A DNA stretch of 64,000 nucleotides from Marinobacter subterrani. Its GTDB lineage: Bacteria > Pseudomonadota > Gammaproteobacteria > Pseudomonadales > Oleiphilaceae. The notes below the pieces were generated by a model that was given only the letters and a program-made list of their open reading frames with translations, made no database searches and was not told the origin of the DNA. Below are positions 17,695 to 27,445 of the stretch, piece by piece (positions within the stretch are counted from its first letter, which is position 1; each line of letters begins with the position of its first letter). Location of the stretch: NCBI RefSeq assembly GCF_001045555.1, contig NZ_LFBU01000001.1, positions 620,001 to 684,000 on the forward strand, written 5' to 3'. A program made the position numbers and the translations under genes.

Positions 17695-19154
17695 TCCGGG
17701 TTCTGTTCGCCACCAGCGAAGTGTATCCGCTGGTGAAAACCGGCGGCCTTGCCGATGTATCCGCCAGCCTTCCGGAAGCCCTTTGCCGGCTGGAATACGA
17801 TGTCCAGATTCTGCTGCCGGGTTACCCGGATGCGCTGAAGGCCGCCAGAAAAGCCGGCTCCCGGAGAAAGTCCCGGTTCCAGGTCGGGCAATACAGCGTC
17901 AGCCTCTGGCAGACACGACTCCCGGGTACGGCGGTGACGCTCTGGCTAGTGGACTGCCCCCCGCTGTTCGACCGGCCCGGAAACCCCTACAAGAACGAGG
18001 AAGGTCAGGACTGGTGGGATAACGCCCATCGGTTCGAACTGTTTGCCAGGGTCGGCGCGATGATGGCCACCGGCGAAGCCGGGATCACCTGGCAGCCGGA
18101 CCTGGTTCACTGCAATGACTGGCAGACCGGCCTTCTTCCGGTCTTCCTGGAACCTTATCAGGATCGGCCGGGCACCGTTTTCACCATCCACAATCTTGCC
18201 TATCAGGGCGTTTTCTCCCACGAAACCTTCCGGGCCCTGGGCTTGCCGGATTCGCTCTGGCGACTGGAACAGTTGGAATTCTACGGCCAGCTATCCTTCA
18301 TCAAGGGCGGGCTGGTGTTCAGTGATCGCATCACGACCGTCAGCCCCGGTTACGCCCGGGAGATCCAGAGCCCGGAATTCGGCTGTGGTCTCGATGGCCT
18401 GCTGCGCTACCGCCAGTCGGTGCTCACCGGAATCCTCAACGGCATTGATTCCCGGGTCTGGAACCCCGAAACGGACCCGGAGCTGGCGTTCCATTACGGG
18501 CGCGATCACCTGAAGAACAAGGCCCAATGCAAAGCCCGGTTGCAGCAGGAGCTTGGCCTTGAGGTCAACGGCGACCCGTTGCTTGGCTTTATCGGCCGGC
18601 TGGTGGAACAGAAAGGCGTGGACTGGCTTATTACCGTGATGCCGGAACTGCTCCAGCGGGGTTGCCAGTTCGTGATCCTGGGCTCTGGCGAGGCCCGCTT
18701 TGAGGAGCCGCTGAAATTGCTGGCGCGACAATGGCCCGGGAAAATGTCATTGACTCTTGGTTATAACGAGGGGCTGTCCCACCGCATCACCGCCGGTTGC
18801 GACCTGTTCCTGATGCCTTCCCGTTTCGAGCCTTGCGGCCTTAACCAGATGTATAGCCTGCGTTATGGCACCCTGCCGGTGGTGCACGGGGTTGGCGGCC
18901 TGTCAGACACGGTGAATGATCCGCTGGAGGTCGGAGTTGACAGGGCCAACGGCTTCCGCTTCGGCGAACCGAATGCACCAGCGCTGCTGGCGGCGATAGA
19001 CCGGGCGCTCAAGGGGCTCGGCAAGCGCAAACAGTGGCGCCGGTTACAGAGCAACGGCATGGCGATCGACTATTCCTGGAATCAGCGAGCCCGTGACTAT
19101 GGCGATCTGTACCAGAGCATTCTCAAAGAACGTCACTATCAACTGCAGGATTAG
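17691..19154 (+). CDS. glgA: Glycogen synthase (ADP-glucose dependent)
   Basis: A 487-residue GT5 glycosyltransferase that elongates alpha-1,4-glucan from ADP-glucose. It has the N-terminal KTGGL nucleotide-sugar motif (16-20), the HNLAYQG segment in the middle, [12 protein letters not shown], and the C-terminal [20 protein letters not shown] containing the retaining-GT-B Glu. It overlaps glgB by 4 bp and precedes the second phosphorylase gene by 32 bp, forming a glgB-glgA-glgP unit. Confidence 0.95.
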   Translation: MIRVLFATSEVYPLVKTGGLADVSASLPEALCRLEYDVQILLPGYPDALKAARKAGSRRKSRFQVGQYSVSLWQTRLPGTAVTLWLVDCPPLFDRPGNPYKNEEGQDWWDNAHRFELFARVGAMMATGEAGITWQPDLVHCNDWQTGLLPVFLEPYQDRPGTVFTIHNLAYQGVFSHETFRALGLPDSLWRLEQLEFYGQLSFIKGGLVFSDRITTVSPGYAREIQSPEFGCGLDGLLRYRQSVLTGILNGIDSRVWNPETDPELAFHYGRDHLKNKAQCKARLQQELGLEVNGDPLLGFIGRLVEQKGVDWLITVMPELLQRGCQFVILGSGEARFEEPLKLLARQWPGKMSLTLGYNEGLSHRITAGCDLFLMPSRFEPCGLNQMYSLRYGTLPVVHGVGGLSDTVNDPLEVGVDRANGFRFGEPNAPALLAAIDRALKGLGKRKQWRRLQSNGMAIDYSWNQRARDYGDLYQSILKERHYQLQD

Positions 19155-19186
19155 GGCGAGCGCGTACCCGCCTGGGGGCAACCGAC

Positions 19187-21739
19187 ATGCATAACGCAAC
19201 CGAATTCCGACTTGAGGCCCACCCCTTTATTCCCGAGGCTCTGGAGCGTCTTGACGAGCTGGCCCATGATTTGTTTTACAGCTGGGATCACGGGGTTCGC
19301 AGCCTGTTTGCCCGGATAGACCTGCGCCTATGGCAGAAAGTCGAGCATAATCCCAAGCTGTTTCTCCGGCGCGTTGCCCAGGATCGGCTCGACGAAGCGG
19401 CCGAGGACCGGGCCTTCCTGGCCGAATACCGCCGGGTATTGAGCAGCTACGACACCTATCTGGAAGTAGGCCCGGGCCCGGAGGTCACCGAGCTTCTGGA
19501 CCCGGAAAACACTCTGGTGGCCTATTTCTGTGCCGAGTTCGGCTTCCACGAGAGCTTTCCGATTTACTCGGGAGGGCTGGGCATTCTGGCGGGAGATCAC
19601 TGCAAGGCAGCCAGCGACCTGGCCCTGCCTTTCGTCGCGGTTGGCCTGCTTTACCAGCAGGGGTACTTCATCCAGAGTATCGATGCCCTGGGCCAGCAGA
19701 TCGCCCGGTACAAGTCCCACTCCAGCGATGAGCTACCGATAACCCCGGTGGAGAAAGACGGCGAATTGCTCAAGGTGTCGGTGCCCTTCCCAGGCCGGGC
19801 GGTGGTGGCAAGGGTCTGGGAAGCACGGGTCGGGCATATCCGTTTGTATCTGCTGGACAGCCACACCGAGGAAAACAGCCCGGAAGACCAGAACCTCACC
19901 CTGCAACTATACGGCGGCGACGAGTCCACCCGTATCAGCCAGGAGATGCTTTTGGGCATTGGCGGCACCCGGGTTCTGGAGGCCTTGGGCCTGACACCAA
20001 CGGCGTGGCACATCAACGAGGGCCATGCCGCGTTCCAGATTCTGGAGCGCTGCCGGCGCACCATGGCCGCCGGGCTGAGCTTCGAGGCCTCGCTTGAAGC
20101 GGTGGCCGGGGCCACCCTGTTTACCACCCACACGCCCGTTGCGGCGGGCCACGACATCTTCCCCCGGGATCTTGTCCAGCATGCCCTTGGCAATTACCTG
20201 GAAGAGTCCGGGCTGGACTTCGAAGCGGTGTTTGCCCTCGGTGCCAAAGATGGCGGTGACACCTTCAACATGACCAGCCTCGGTCTGCGGGGCTCGCGCT
20301 TTCATAATGGGGTCAGCCGCATTCACGGCGGTGTGGCCTCCCACATGGAAGGCGATATCTGGCCGCAGGTTCCGGCGGAGGAGAATCCGGTCGGTTACAT
20401 CACCAATGGTGTCCATGTTCCCACCTTCCTTGCGCCGGAATGGTCGAGCCTGTTCGATATTCAGGCCCCTACCTGGAAAAGTGAGCTGAGAAATCCGGAT
20501 TTCTGGGAATTCATCGACCGGATTCCGGATTATCATTACTGGAGTGTGCACAAGGCGCTCAAGGAGCAGATGGGCGAATACATTGTTCGCCGACTCAGGC
20601 GCCAGCACAAACGCAACGGTACCGGGCACTCGGTGACCGACAGGATGACCCGGCAGTTGGTCTCCCCGGAAAAAGACACCCTGGTGATCGGCTTTGCCCG
20701 CCGCTTTGCCACCTACAAACGGGCCACGCTGATTTTTTCCGATCTGGAGCGGCTGGAAGGTATTCTTACCAACTCTGACCGGCCGGTGGTGTTGGTTTTT
20801 GCCGGCAAAGCCCACCCGAAGGACAGACCCGGCCAGCAGTTGATCAAGGTGATCCATGATCTTTCCATGCATCCAGCCCTGATGGGGCACCTGATTCTGC
20901 TTGAGGATTACGACCAGGCCATGGCCCGTCGCCTGCTGAGCGGTGTTGATGTCTGGCTGAATACCCCGGAATACCCCAAGGAAGCCAGCGGAACGTCCGG
21001 CGAAAAGGCGGCACTCAACGGCGCATTGAACCTCAGTGTGCTTGATGGCTGGTGGGGAGAGGGCTACGACGGCACCAATGGCTGGGCAATTCCGCCCCGG
21101 GATACCGGGCTGGACCCCGAATTCCGCAATGAGGAGGAAGCCCGCGATCTGCTGGACCTGCTGGAGTTCGAGGTGGTTCCGCTGTATTACGAACGGGCCT
21201 CCCAGGGCTTCTCGCAAGGCTGGGTGGAGCGCTCCAAGGCCTCCATGAAAACCATAACGCCGCGGTTCAACAGCCAGCGTATGGTGATGGATTACGTCAC
21301 CCACTATTACCAGCCAGCATCAAGCCAGGGCGCCCGGCTGATGGCGGATGGCGGCGAAATGGCGTCTGTATTGGCAGACTGGAAAGCCCGGGTTCGGGCA
21401 GCCTGGCCAGGTGTTCAATTGCAGGTGGTCGGCTGTGTGGAATGCCGCTGCCCCCATGACGGCACCGTAGAGCTTCGGGTCGAGGCGCTGCTCAATGGTC
21501 TGAGCGCCGACGATGTGCGGGTGGAGTGCCTGGTTACCCCGGAGTGTACCGGAACCCACAAGAGCCCCGGGCCAGGCAGTTTCTTTCTGGAAAAAGAAAG
21601 TGAAACGGATGGCAGAACGGTATTTGCCACCCGGGTCCAACCGCCCTACCCCGGGCTGCAGACCCTCAGGCTACGGATGTATCCGTACCATGAGGCATTA
21701 ACCCACCCGCTCGAAATGGGTGCCATGCTGTGGGTCTGA
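19187..21739 (+). CDS. Second alpha-glucan phosphorylase (GT35, DUF3417 type)
   Basis: An 850-residue GT35 enzyme of the DUF3417 subgroup, with a GGLGILAGDHCKAASDL segment, TPVAAGHDIF and the PLP-lysine region EASGTSGEKAALNGALN (about residue 610). The residue before the PLP lysine is Glu here, whereas the other phosphorylase has the common Met (TSGMK). Start ATG with a G-rich site upstream. It is the last gene of the glgBA unit. Role: phosphorolytic glycogen breakdown, possibly with a different substrate range from the 7301-9829 enzyme. Confidence 0.9.
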   Translation: MHNATEFRLEAHPFIPEALERLDELAHDLFYSWDHGVRSLFARIDLRLWQKVEHNPKLFLRRVAQDRLDEAAEDRAFLAEYRRVLSSYDTYLEVGPGPEVTELLDPENTLVAYFCAEFGFHESFPIYSGGLGILAGDHCKAASDLALPFVAVGLLYQQGYFIQSIDALGQQIARYKSHSSDELPITPVEKDGELLKVSVPFPGRAVVARVWEARVGHIRLYLLDSHTEENSPEDQNLTLQLYGGDESTRISQEMLLGIGGTRVLEALGLTPTAWHINEGHAAFQILERCRRTMAAGLSFEASLEAVAGATLFTTHTPVAAGHDIFPRDLVQHALGNYLEESGLDFEAVFALGAKDGGDTFNMTSLGLRGSRFHNGVSRIHGGVASHMEGDIWPQVPAEENPVGYITNGVHVPTFLAPEWSSLFDIQAPTWKSELRNPDFWEFIDRIPDYHYWSVHKALKEQMGEYIVRRLRRQHKRNGTGHSVTDRMTRQLVSPEKDTLVIGFARRFATYKRATLIFSDLERLEGILTNSDRPVVLVFAGKAHPKDRPGQQLIKVIHDLSMHPALMGHLILLEDYDQAMARRLLSGVDVWLNTPEYPKEASGTSGEKAALNGALNLSVLDGWWGEGYDGTNGWAIPPRDTGLDPEFRNEEEARDLLDLLEFEVVPLYYERASQGFSQGWVERSKASMKTITPRFNSQRMVMDYVTHYYQPASSQGARLMADGGEMASVLADWKARVRAAWPGVQLQVVGCVECRCPHDGTVELRVEALLNGLSADDVRVECLVTPECTGTHKSPGPGSFFLEKESETDGRTVFATRVQPPYPGLQTLRLRMYPYHEALTHPLEMGAMLWV

Positions 21740-21757
21740 GCGCCGGCAGGGCGACCT

Positions 21758-22435
21758 TCAAAGCACGTGGCGGCGGATAAAGCGGCCAATATCCAGCACC
21801 TCTTCAAGGCACACGCTGTGCTCCATGGGGAAGGTCTGGTACGAGGGGTCATAACCCATACTCTTGAGGGTTTCTACGCTGCGCACACCCAGAGATTCCG
21901 GCACTACCGGATCAAACGTGCCGTGGTAAACACTGATCGGAATGCCAGCACTGGCTTCCGAGCGCTGAATGGACTCCGCCGTGGCGAAATAGGTCGATAA
22001 CGCGAGAAGGCCACCCAGGCGTTCCGGGTAGCTGAGGCCCAGCTCATAGGCAACCGCCCCACCCTGGGAGAAGCCGGCGATGATAATCCGGCTGGCGGGA
22101 ATGCCCTTTTCGATTTCCCGGTCCACCAGTTTGCCGACAGCCCTGGCCGAGGCCATCAACTGCTCGGTATCCACCACCCGGTCGATGTCCATCGCCCTGA
22201 TGTCGTACCAGGCCGGCATGGTCATCCCGCCATTGATGGTGACCGGCAGATTGGGCGCATGGGGAAAGATAAACCGAACCGCGGCATCGTCCGGCAGGCC
22301 AAGTTCCGGCACAACCGGTTCGAAATCATGGCCACTGGCCCCCAGGCCGTGGAGCCAGATAACGGCCGCCCTCGGGTTTTCTCCGGTTTCGAGTTCAATA
22401 TACTGAAGATCCTGCACTGGGCTACCTCTTGTCAT
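21758..22435 (-). CDS. Carboxylesterase / acyl-protein-thioesterase-like alpha/beta hydrolase
   Basis: A 225-residue alpha/beta hydrolase of the phospholipase/carboxylesterase (PF02230) family. The oxyanion region WLHGLGASGHDF, nucleophile elbow GFSQGG (Ser about 123), Asp in GTFDPVVP (about 176) and His in MEHSV (about 207) are all present. No signal peptide, so a cytoplasmic esterase. It is 19 bp downstream of the acyltransferase gene and probably co-transcribed. The ribosome site is weak; a longer start at 22492 would overlap the upstream gene. Confidence 0.88.
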   Translation of the reverse strand: MTRGSPVQDLQYIELETGENPRAAVIWLHGLGASGHDFEPVVPELGLPDDAAVRFIFPHAPNLPVTINGGMTMPAWYDIRAMDIDRVVDTEQLMASARAVGKLVDREIEKGIPASRIIIAGFSQGGAVAYELGLSYPERLGGLLALSTYFATAESIQRSEASAGIPISVYHGTFDPVVPESLGVRSVETLKSMGYDPSYQTFPMEHSVCLEEVLDIGRFIRRHVL

Positions 22436-22454
22436 CAAAAAATAGAAGGCCGGT

Positions 22455-23651
22455 TTACCTGGAACCCTCGGTCTTTTCCGCGTTCGCTTCAAGGGCTGTC
22501 ACTACCGGATTGGCATACATGTCCAGCAGATAGGGCCGGATAGCCGGGTCACAGGCATCGAGCCGACGCTCCATTTCCGCTTCTGCGGCAGCCATCTCCG
22601 CCGGCGACCAGGTTTCGGCGGTTACCACGGCATCGCTGACAGTCTCCTGGGAGGCGTGGGCGTCGGGATGGATGCCCCGCTGCTGGTACGCCACCAGGTT
22701 TGACGCATGCAGGTGATAGTTGGCATGCATCTCCCGATCGATCTGCGCCGCCAGATCCTTCGCGTTGCCCGGTGAATCCTGGATAGGAGCGCCAAAGTGC
22801 ACATGTACGTGGCCCTTGAAGCCGGTCAGGCCCTTCATGATCTGGTCGGTATCCTCGCCTTCCCGCTTGATGTACTCGCCAGTGCGGGCCCGGGTTTCAA
22901 GTTCCCGGGCCTTGTCGGCGTCACAGGGGTCATACTCGTAGGCGATTGAAACAGGCACGATGTGCAGCCGGTTCATGGCCTCGGCAAAATTGAGCCCACT
23001 TTTTTTGCAGCTCATGTAGAACATCTTGATGATCGCCGGATCGGTGAAATCAAGACCGTCCTTGGCGCGCCCCTCGCGCTGGGCGATCCAGATGCTGTGG
23101 TTGGTATCAATGCTGTGATTGATAAAGCCGGACAGCGTTATGTAGGCGTCCCGCATTTCCCGGGGGCTGGTCATGTTCCGCCGAACCACGAAGCTCTTGT
23201 TCAGACGCATCATTTCGGCAAATACGCGGTTGGCGAGCAGATTGTCGCCAATGGCGATCCGGGTGGTATGGAACCCGTTCTGGAATAGCAGGTAGTTCAC
23301 CACCATCGGATCAAACACGATATCGCGGTGGTTGGAGATAAACAGATGGGCGCTCTGCTTGCTGAGGTTTTCCAGACCACTGGTGGTGACCCGGGTAGTG
23401 GTATTGTCGACAAGATCGCCGACGTACCCGGAAAGCCCTGCCTGCAGGTCATCAATCCGACTGAAGTTGCCGAAATGACCGAGCAGCCAGCGCCGGACAA
23501 AAACCCGCAACATGGCCGGTACCCAGCGGGCCAGTGTCGGCGACTTGAAGCGACCGACCATATCCAGAAATTCCTGATCGTTGACCAGGCGGTGAATAGC
23601 AGCGCCGGTTTCTTCGTCCGAATAGGGACGGATGGCATCAAATTCCTGCAT
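22455..23651 (-). CDS. PlsB/PlsC-like glycerol-phosphate acyltransferase family protein
   Basis: A protein of about 398 residues with the acyltransferase HX4D motif in SNHRDIVFDP (about 120-129) and later blocks GDNLLAN, FVVRRN and WIAQREGRAKDG matching the acceptor-phosphate-binding motifs of PlsB/PlsC enzymes. It likely acylates a lysophospholipid or glycerol-phosphate at the membrane. The ATG (MQEFDAIRP) with AGGGC is preferred to a GTG at 23681. It precedes the esterase gene, a lipid-related pair, and diverges from recQ. Confidence 0.8.
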   Translation of the reverse strand: MQEFDAIRPYSDEETGAAIHRLVNDQEFLDMVGRFKSPTLARWVPAMLRVFVRRWLLGHFGNFSRIDDLQAGLSGYVGDLVDNTTTRVTTSGLENLSKQSAHLFISNHRDIVFDPMVVNYLLFQNGFHTTRIAIGDNLLANRVFAEMMRLNKSFVVRRNMTSPREMRDAYITLSGFINHSIDTNHSIWIAQREGRAKDGLDFTDPAIIKMFYMSCKKSGLNFAEAMNRLHIVPVSIAYEYDPCDADKARELETRARTGEYIKREGEDTDQIMKGLTGFKGHVHVHFGAPIQDSPGNAKDLAAQIDREMHANYHLHASNLVAYQQRGIHPDAHASQETVSDAVVTAETWSPAEMAAAEAEMERRLDACDPAIRPYLLDMYANPVVTALEANAEKTEGSR

Positions 23652-23871
23652 GGAAGCCCTGTTATTATCAGTGTCTGTCACGGTCTGGCGTGAGCCGGTG
23701 GTTCAAAAACGCGGTATTGTAGCGTTTCTTCCACTCGTTTGCCTCCATCCGGCATCGGCCGGGTTTGCTGGCCAATCGCCAGGGTTAATCTGGTATCATT
23801 TGCCACCGCTCCGGACAGGGCATTTCATCCGCATCAAAACGCCGGCTTCTGGCCAATCAAACGGTTAACCT

Positions 23872-25740
23872 ATGCATCTTGATCAGGACTTCGAACAGCT
23901 TTCCACCGAACGCCCCACCACGTCCGGCACAAGTCCGGAGCAGGTTCTGCACGAAGTCTTTGGCTACGAAACCTTCCGGCCGTTGCAGGGTGACATTATC
24001 CGGGAAGTTTCGGAGGGCCGTGACGCCCTCGTCCTGATGCCCACCGGGGGCGGTAAATCCCTGTGTTACCAGGTGCCGGCCCTTGTAAGGCCGGGAACCG
24101 CAATCGTCATTTCTCCGCTGATTGCCCTGATGCAGGATCAGGTGGCTGCGCTCAAAGAACTGGGGGTAAAAGCCGCGTTCCTGAATTCCACCATGGACTT
24201 CGAGCAGGCCCGCGCCACCGAGTATGCGCTGATGACCGGCGAGCTGGATCTGCTGTATTGCGCCCCGGAGCGGCTCATCCAGCCACGGACGATCGAGTTG
24301 CTGCACAACGCCTCCATCTCTCTGTTTGCCATAGACGAAGCCCATTGCGTTTCCCAGTGGGGCCACGACTTCCGGTCGGATTATTTGCAACTGAGCATGC
24401 TGGCCGAGGCATTCCCGGGCATACCGCGAATTGCCCTGACCGCCACCGCCGATGAGCGTACCCGGAAGGAAATCGCAGAGCGGTTGTCACTGACCACCGC
24501 CAGACACTTCGTCAGCGGGTTTGATCGCCCGAACATTCAATATCGTATTGCGCCAAAGACTAATGCAAACAGCCAGTTGCTGAGCTTTATTAAAGCGGAA
24601 CACGAAGGTGACTGCGGTATCGTCTACTGCCTTTCGCGCAACAAGGTGGATGCCACCGCCCGGACTCTGGCCCAGAAGGGGTATACCGCGCTGCCCTACC
24701 ACGCCGGGCTGTCCTCGGAACAACGGGCGCATCACCAGGAGCGTTTCCTGCGCGAAGACGGAGTGATTATCGTCGCCACGATTGCCTTTGGCATGGGCAT
24801 CGACAAACCCGACGTGCGCTTTGTTGCCCATCTGGATCTGCCCAAAAGCCTTGAGGCCTATTACCAGGAAACCGGGCGCGCCGGGCGGGACGGCAAACCG
24901 TCCACCGCCTGGATGGTGTATGGCCTGGAGGACGTGATCAAGCTGCGCCAGATGCTTGAAGGCTCCCAGGGCAACGACCACTTCAAACGGGTTGAACGGC
25001 AGAAGCTGGATGCCATGCTGGGGCTTTGCGAGGTCACCAGTTGCCGGCGCCAGGTGCTGCTGCGGTACTTCGGTGACGAGCTGGATGAACCTTGCGGCAA
25101 CTGCGATACCTGCCTGACACCCCCGGAAACCTGGGATGGCACCGTCGCCGTCCAGAAGGCCCTTTCCTGCGTGTTCCGCACCGGCCAGCGCTTTGGCGTG
25201 ACCTACCTGATTGATGTGCTGAGAGGCTCGGAAAACGAACGTATTCTGCAGTCCGGGCACCATCAGGTTTCAACCTATGGCATCGGAACCGAACTCAGCG
25301 CCAACGAATGGAAATCGGTGTTCCGGCAACTGGTCGCCAACGGTTACCTCCGCGCGGATCCGGACGGGTACGGCGCCCTGCAACTGACCGAACAGTGCCG
25401 GCCATTACTGAAAGGCGAGCAGACGATTGAGCTGCGCAAGGATCCGGTGGTGAAAAAGCAGGCCACCCGCTCCTCGGGCGGCCGCTCAGGCACCCCCGTG
25501 AAAGACCAGATTACCGACCAGGCCGGCTGGGAGGCCCTGCGCGCCTGCCGCAAGGCTTTGGCCGACAAGCAGGGTGTGCCTCCCTACGTGATCTTCCACG
25601 ACACCACCCTGTTCGACATGCTCGAGCGCAAGCCGAGGACCCTGGAGGAACTGGGCGACGTCAGCGGCGTGGGTGCCGCCAAACTGGAGAAGTACGGCGA
25701 GATTTTCCTGGCAACCCTTGCAGGACTGGACCAGGCCTGA
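23872..25740 (+). CDS. recQ: ATP-dependent DNA helicase RecQ
   Basis: A 622-residue RecQ with the full domain set: Walker [12 protein letters not shown] (about 56-66), DEAH box in [15 protein letters not shown] (about 154), motif [12 protein letters not shown], the RQC zinc site with CxxCxxC (CGNCDTC, about 408-415), a winged helix, and a C-terminal HRDC domain ending in [14 protein letters not shown]. It unwinds DNA 3'-5' in recombination and fork repair. About 190 bp of upstream non-coding sequence separates it from the divergent acyltransferase gene. Confidence 0.96.
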   Translation: MHLDQDFEQLSTERPTTSGTSPEQVLHEVFGYETFRPLQGDIIREVSEGRDALVLMPTGGGKSLCYQVPALVRPGTAIVISPLIALMQDQVAALKELGVKAAFLNSTMDFEQARATEYALMTGELDLLYCAPERLIQPRTIELLHNASISLFAIDEAHCVSQWGHDFRSDYLQLSMLAEAFPGIPRIALTATADERTRKEIAERLSLTTARHFVSGFDRPNIQYRIAPKTNANSQLLSFIKAEHEGDCGIVYCLSRNKVDATARTLAQKGYTALPYHAGLSSEQRAHHQERFLREDGVIIVATIAFGMGIDKPDVRFVAHLDLPKSLEAYYQETGRAGRDGKPSTAWMVYGLEDVIKLRQMLEGSQGNDHFKRVERQKLDAMLGLCEVTSCRRQVLLRYFGDELDEPCGNCDTCLTPPETWDGTVAVQKALSCVFRTGQRFGVTYLIDVLRGSENERILQSGHHQVSTYGIGTELSANEWKSVFRQLVANGYLRADPDGYGALQLTEQCRPLLKGEQTIELRKDPVVKKQATRSSGGRSGTPVKDQITDQAGWEALRACRKALADKQGVPPYVIFHDTTLFDMLERKPRTLEELGDVSGVGAAKLEKYGEIFLATLAGLDQA

Positions 25741-25743
25741 GGC

Positions 25744-26298
25744 TCAGTCGTCTGCCTTGAAGCCTTTCTTTCTCACCCGGTAATGTGCGATGGAGGTGGC
25801 AACGTGATTACCGTCCTGGTCCGTCAGTTTGCCTTCCAGAGTGAATTTCGCCCGGCCGGTTTCATCGGCATCGGCAAGAATGGCCGCAACTGTCTCGGGC
25901 GACAGTGAAAACTCCACCGTCACATCGGAATTGGCCGGCTGCAGGAACTGCAGGGTCATTTCCTTGAGAATCGGCGTATAGGCCGGCCCCAGATCGAACA
26001 ATGTGAGCACACCACCGGGAATCTCGGCAACCAGAAAATAGGCGCCCGCATAGAGACTGCCAAAGTGATTCTTGTTGCCCTTCAGGCGAATTCTGGCCCG
26101 CACATACCCTGGCCGCACTTCCTCCACGCTGAAACCATTCCGGGGCGCAAAGGGTATGGAAAGCCCGATGATCCGGTTAACCGCCGCGTACCCACCGGTT
26201 TTCCTGAGCCAGGCCATTGGGCTGCCCAGGGTCGCTTTCGGGTCGGTACTGGCCACCCATTTGCCGGTGGCGCCGATAAGGTTGTCGATAAGCGTCAT
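25744..26298 (-). CDS. DUF4442 / hotdog-fold thioesterase-like protein
   Basis: A 184-residue protein matching the DUF4442 group of hotdog-fold, PaaI-like thioesterases. Recognisable parts are GYVRARIRLKGNKNHFGSLYAGAYFLVAEI, which corresponds to the hotdog helix region, and the C-terminal strand VATSIAHYRVRKK. The substrate is unknown. The ATG with AGGGA upstream was chosen. It is convergent with recQ, with only 3 bp between stops. Confidence 0.7.
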   Translation of the reverse strand: MTLIDNLIGATGKWVASTDPKATLGSPMAWLRKTGGYAAVNRIIGLSIPFAPRNGFSVEEVRPGYVRARIRLKGNKNHFGSLYAGAYFLVAEIPGGVLTLFDLGPAYTPILKEMTLQFLQPANSDVTVEFSLSPETVAAILADADETGRAKFTLEGKLTDQDGNHVATSIAHYRVRKKGFKADD

Positions 26299-26486
26299 AA
26301 GTGTTTTTCCCTGTTCAAACGACACGGATAATTGCAACGCCTCTCGCTGATCGCAAGAATCTTTTACAATTTTTTTGACGATAGTCCGGTCTATTCCCGG
26401 GTTTCTGTCCTACATTGAGGTGTGTCCGTGAGCGTCATCACATCGCCCCGGGCCGGCTTTCCCAGGACTACGAAAGGATTTCCAGT

Positions 26487-27425
26487 TTGGAACGTCATCT
26501 GCCCGCCTTTAACGCCTGCCAGGGATTGCGGCGACAAATCCTCCATGTGGCCACCCTGCTCCTGTGCCTGCTGATAATGCCGGCCTCGGCGGAGCCGGCT
26601 CCCGGCGCTGGCCGCAGTTACATTCTCTGGTACCGGAACTACGACAGCCCTGCGATTCATGCGCTGGTCGAGCTGGCCCTGACCAAAACGCCGGAGTACG
26701 GCGGGTTTAAACTGGTGCGAAGCGAAGAGCTGAGCCAGGGCCGGGTGCTCCGGGAACTGGCGAAGGGGCAGTCGCGCCTGGTCGATATTGCCAATGTCGC
26801 CACGTCGGCAGAACGTGAGGCGTTTCTCAACGCAATTCCTGTTCCGGTTGATGGCGGGCTGTTGGGTTTTCGGGTCTGCGTGGTTCTGCCGGAATCACTT
26901 CCGTTGTTCGAAGGTATTCGTAGCCTGGAAGATCTCCAGGATAGCGGCATCCGTATCGGCCAGGGTTCCCACTGGCCGGATACCCCGGTGCTGGAGGCCA
27001 ATGGTATTCCGGTGGTAACGCATTCCCGTTACGAAATCCTCTATGGAATGCTGCGCAACAAGAGGTTCGAGTGCTTTGCACGCGGTGTCAGTGAGGTGCT
27101 TTACGATCTGAAAGTCGTACACGACCCGAACCTGGTGATTGAACCCAACCTGCTGATCGCCTACTCCATGCCGTCGTATCTGTTTGTCGGGCCCAAGGAT
27201 CAACAAACCGCCCACCGCCTGCAACTGGGGCTTGAACGGTCCATTTCCGATGGCAGCTTCGGCCGGTTTCTCATTGAGTACTATGGCCAGGCGGCTGAAG
27301 TCCTGAATCTTGACAGACGTGTTGTCATCGCACTTGATAACCCCTATCTCAGCGAAGATTCACGCTCGGTTGGCCGCCAGGCTCTGAGCAACCTGCGCCG
27401 GCGCCTCGACCTCCTGGGGCGCTGA
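26487..27425 (+). CDS. Periplasmic solute-binding-protein-like protein
   Basis: A protein of about 312 residues with an N-terminal signal peptide (hydrophobic core LLLCLLIMP, cleavage near ASA) followed by a domain that resembles an extracellular solute-binding fold: a lobe around LGFRVCVVLPESLP, then IRIGQGSHWPDTPVLEANGIP, and a C-terminal helix. No ABC permease lies beside it. The start is a TTG after GAAAGGA; longer in-frame starts have no site. The neighbouring chemotaxis receptor is convergent, so a shared role in ligand sensing is only a guess. Confidence 0.6.
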   Translation: MERHLPAFNACQGLRRQILHVATLLLCLLIMPASAEPAPGAGRSYILWYRNYDSPAIHALVELALTKTPEYGGFKLVRSEELSQGRVLRELAKGQSRLVDIANVATSAEREAFLNAIPVPVDGGLLGFRVCVVLPESLPLFEGIRSLEDLQDSGIRIGQGSHWPDTPVLEANGIPVVTHSRYEILYGMLRNKRFECFARGVSEVLYDLKVVHDPNLVIEPNLLIAYSMPSYLFVGPKDQQTAHRLQLGLERSISDGSFGRFLIEYYGQAAEVLNLDRRVVIALDNPYLSEDSRSVGRQALSNLRRRLDLLGR

Positions 27426-27445
27426 GGCGCTTTCCGCTCCCCCGC

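Noticed and set aside
19907..21304. A 465-residue open frame on the minus strand
   Set aside because: It is antisense to the GT35 phosphorylase, whose motifs are clear; the composition fits a shadow frame.
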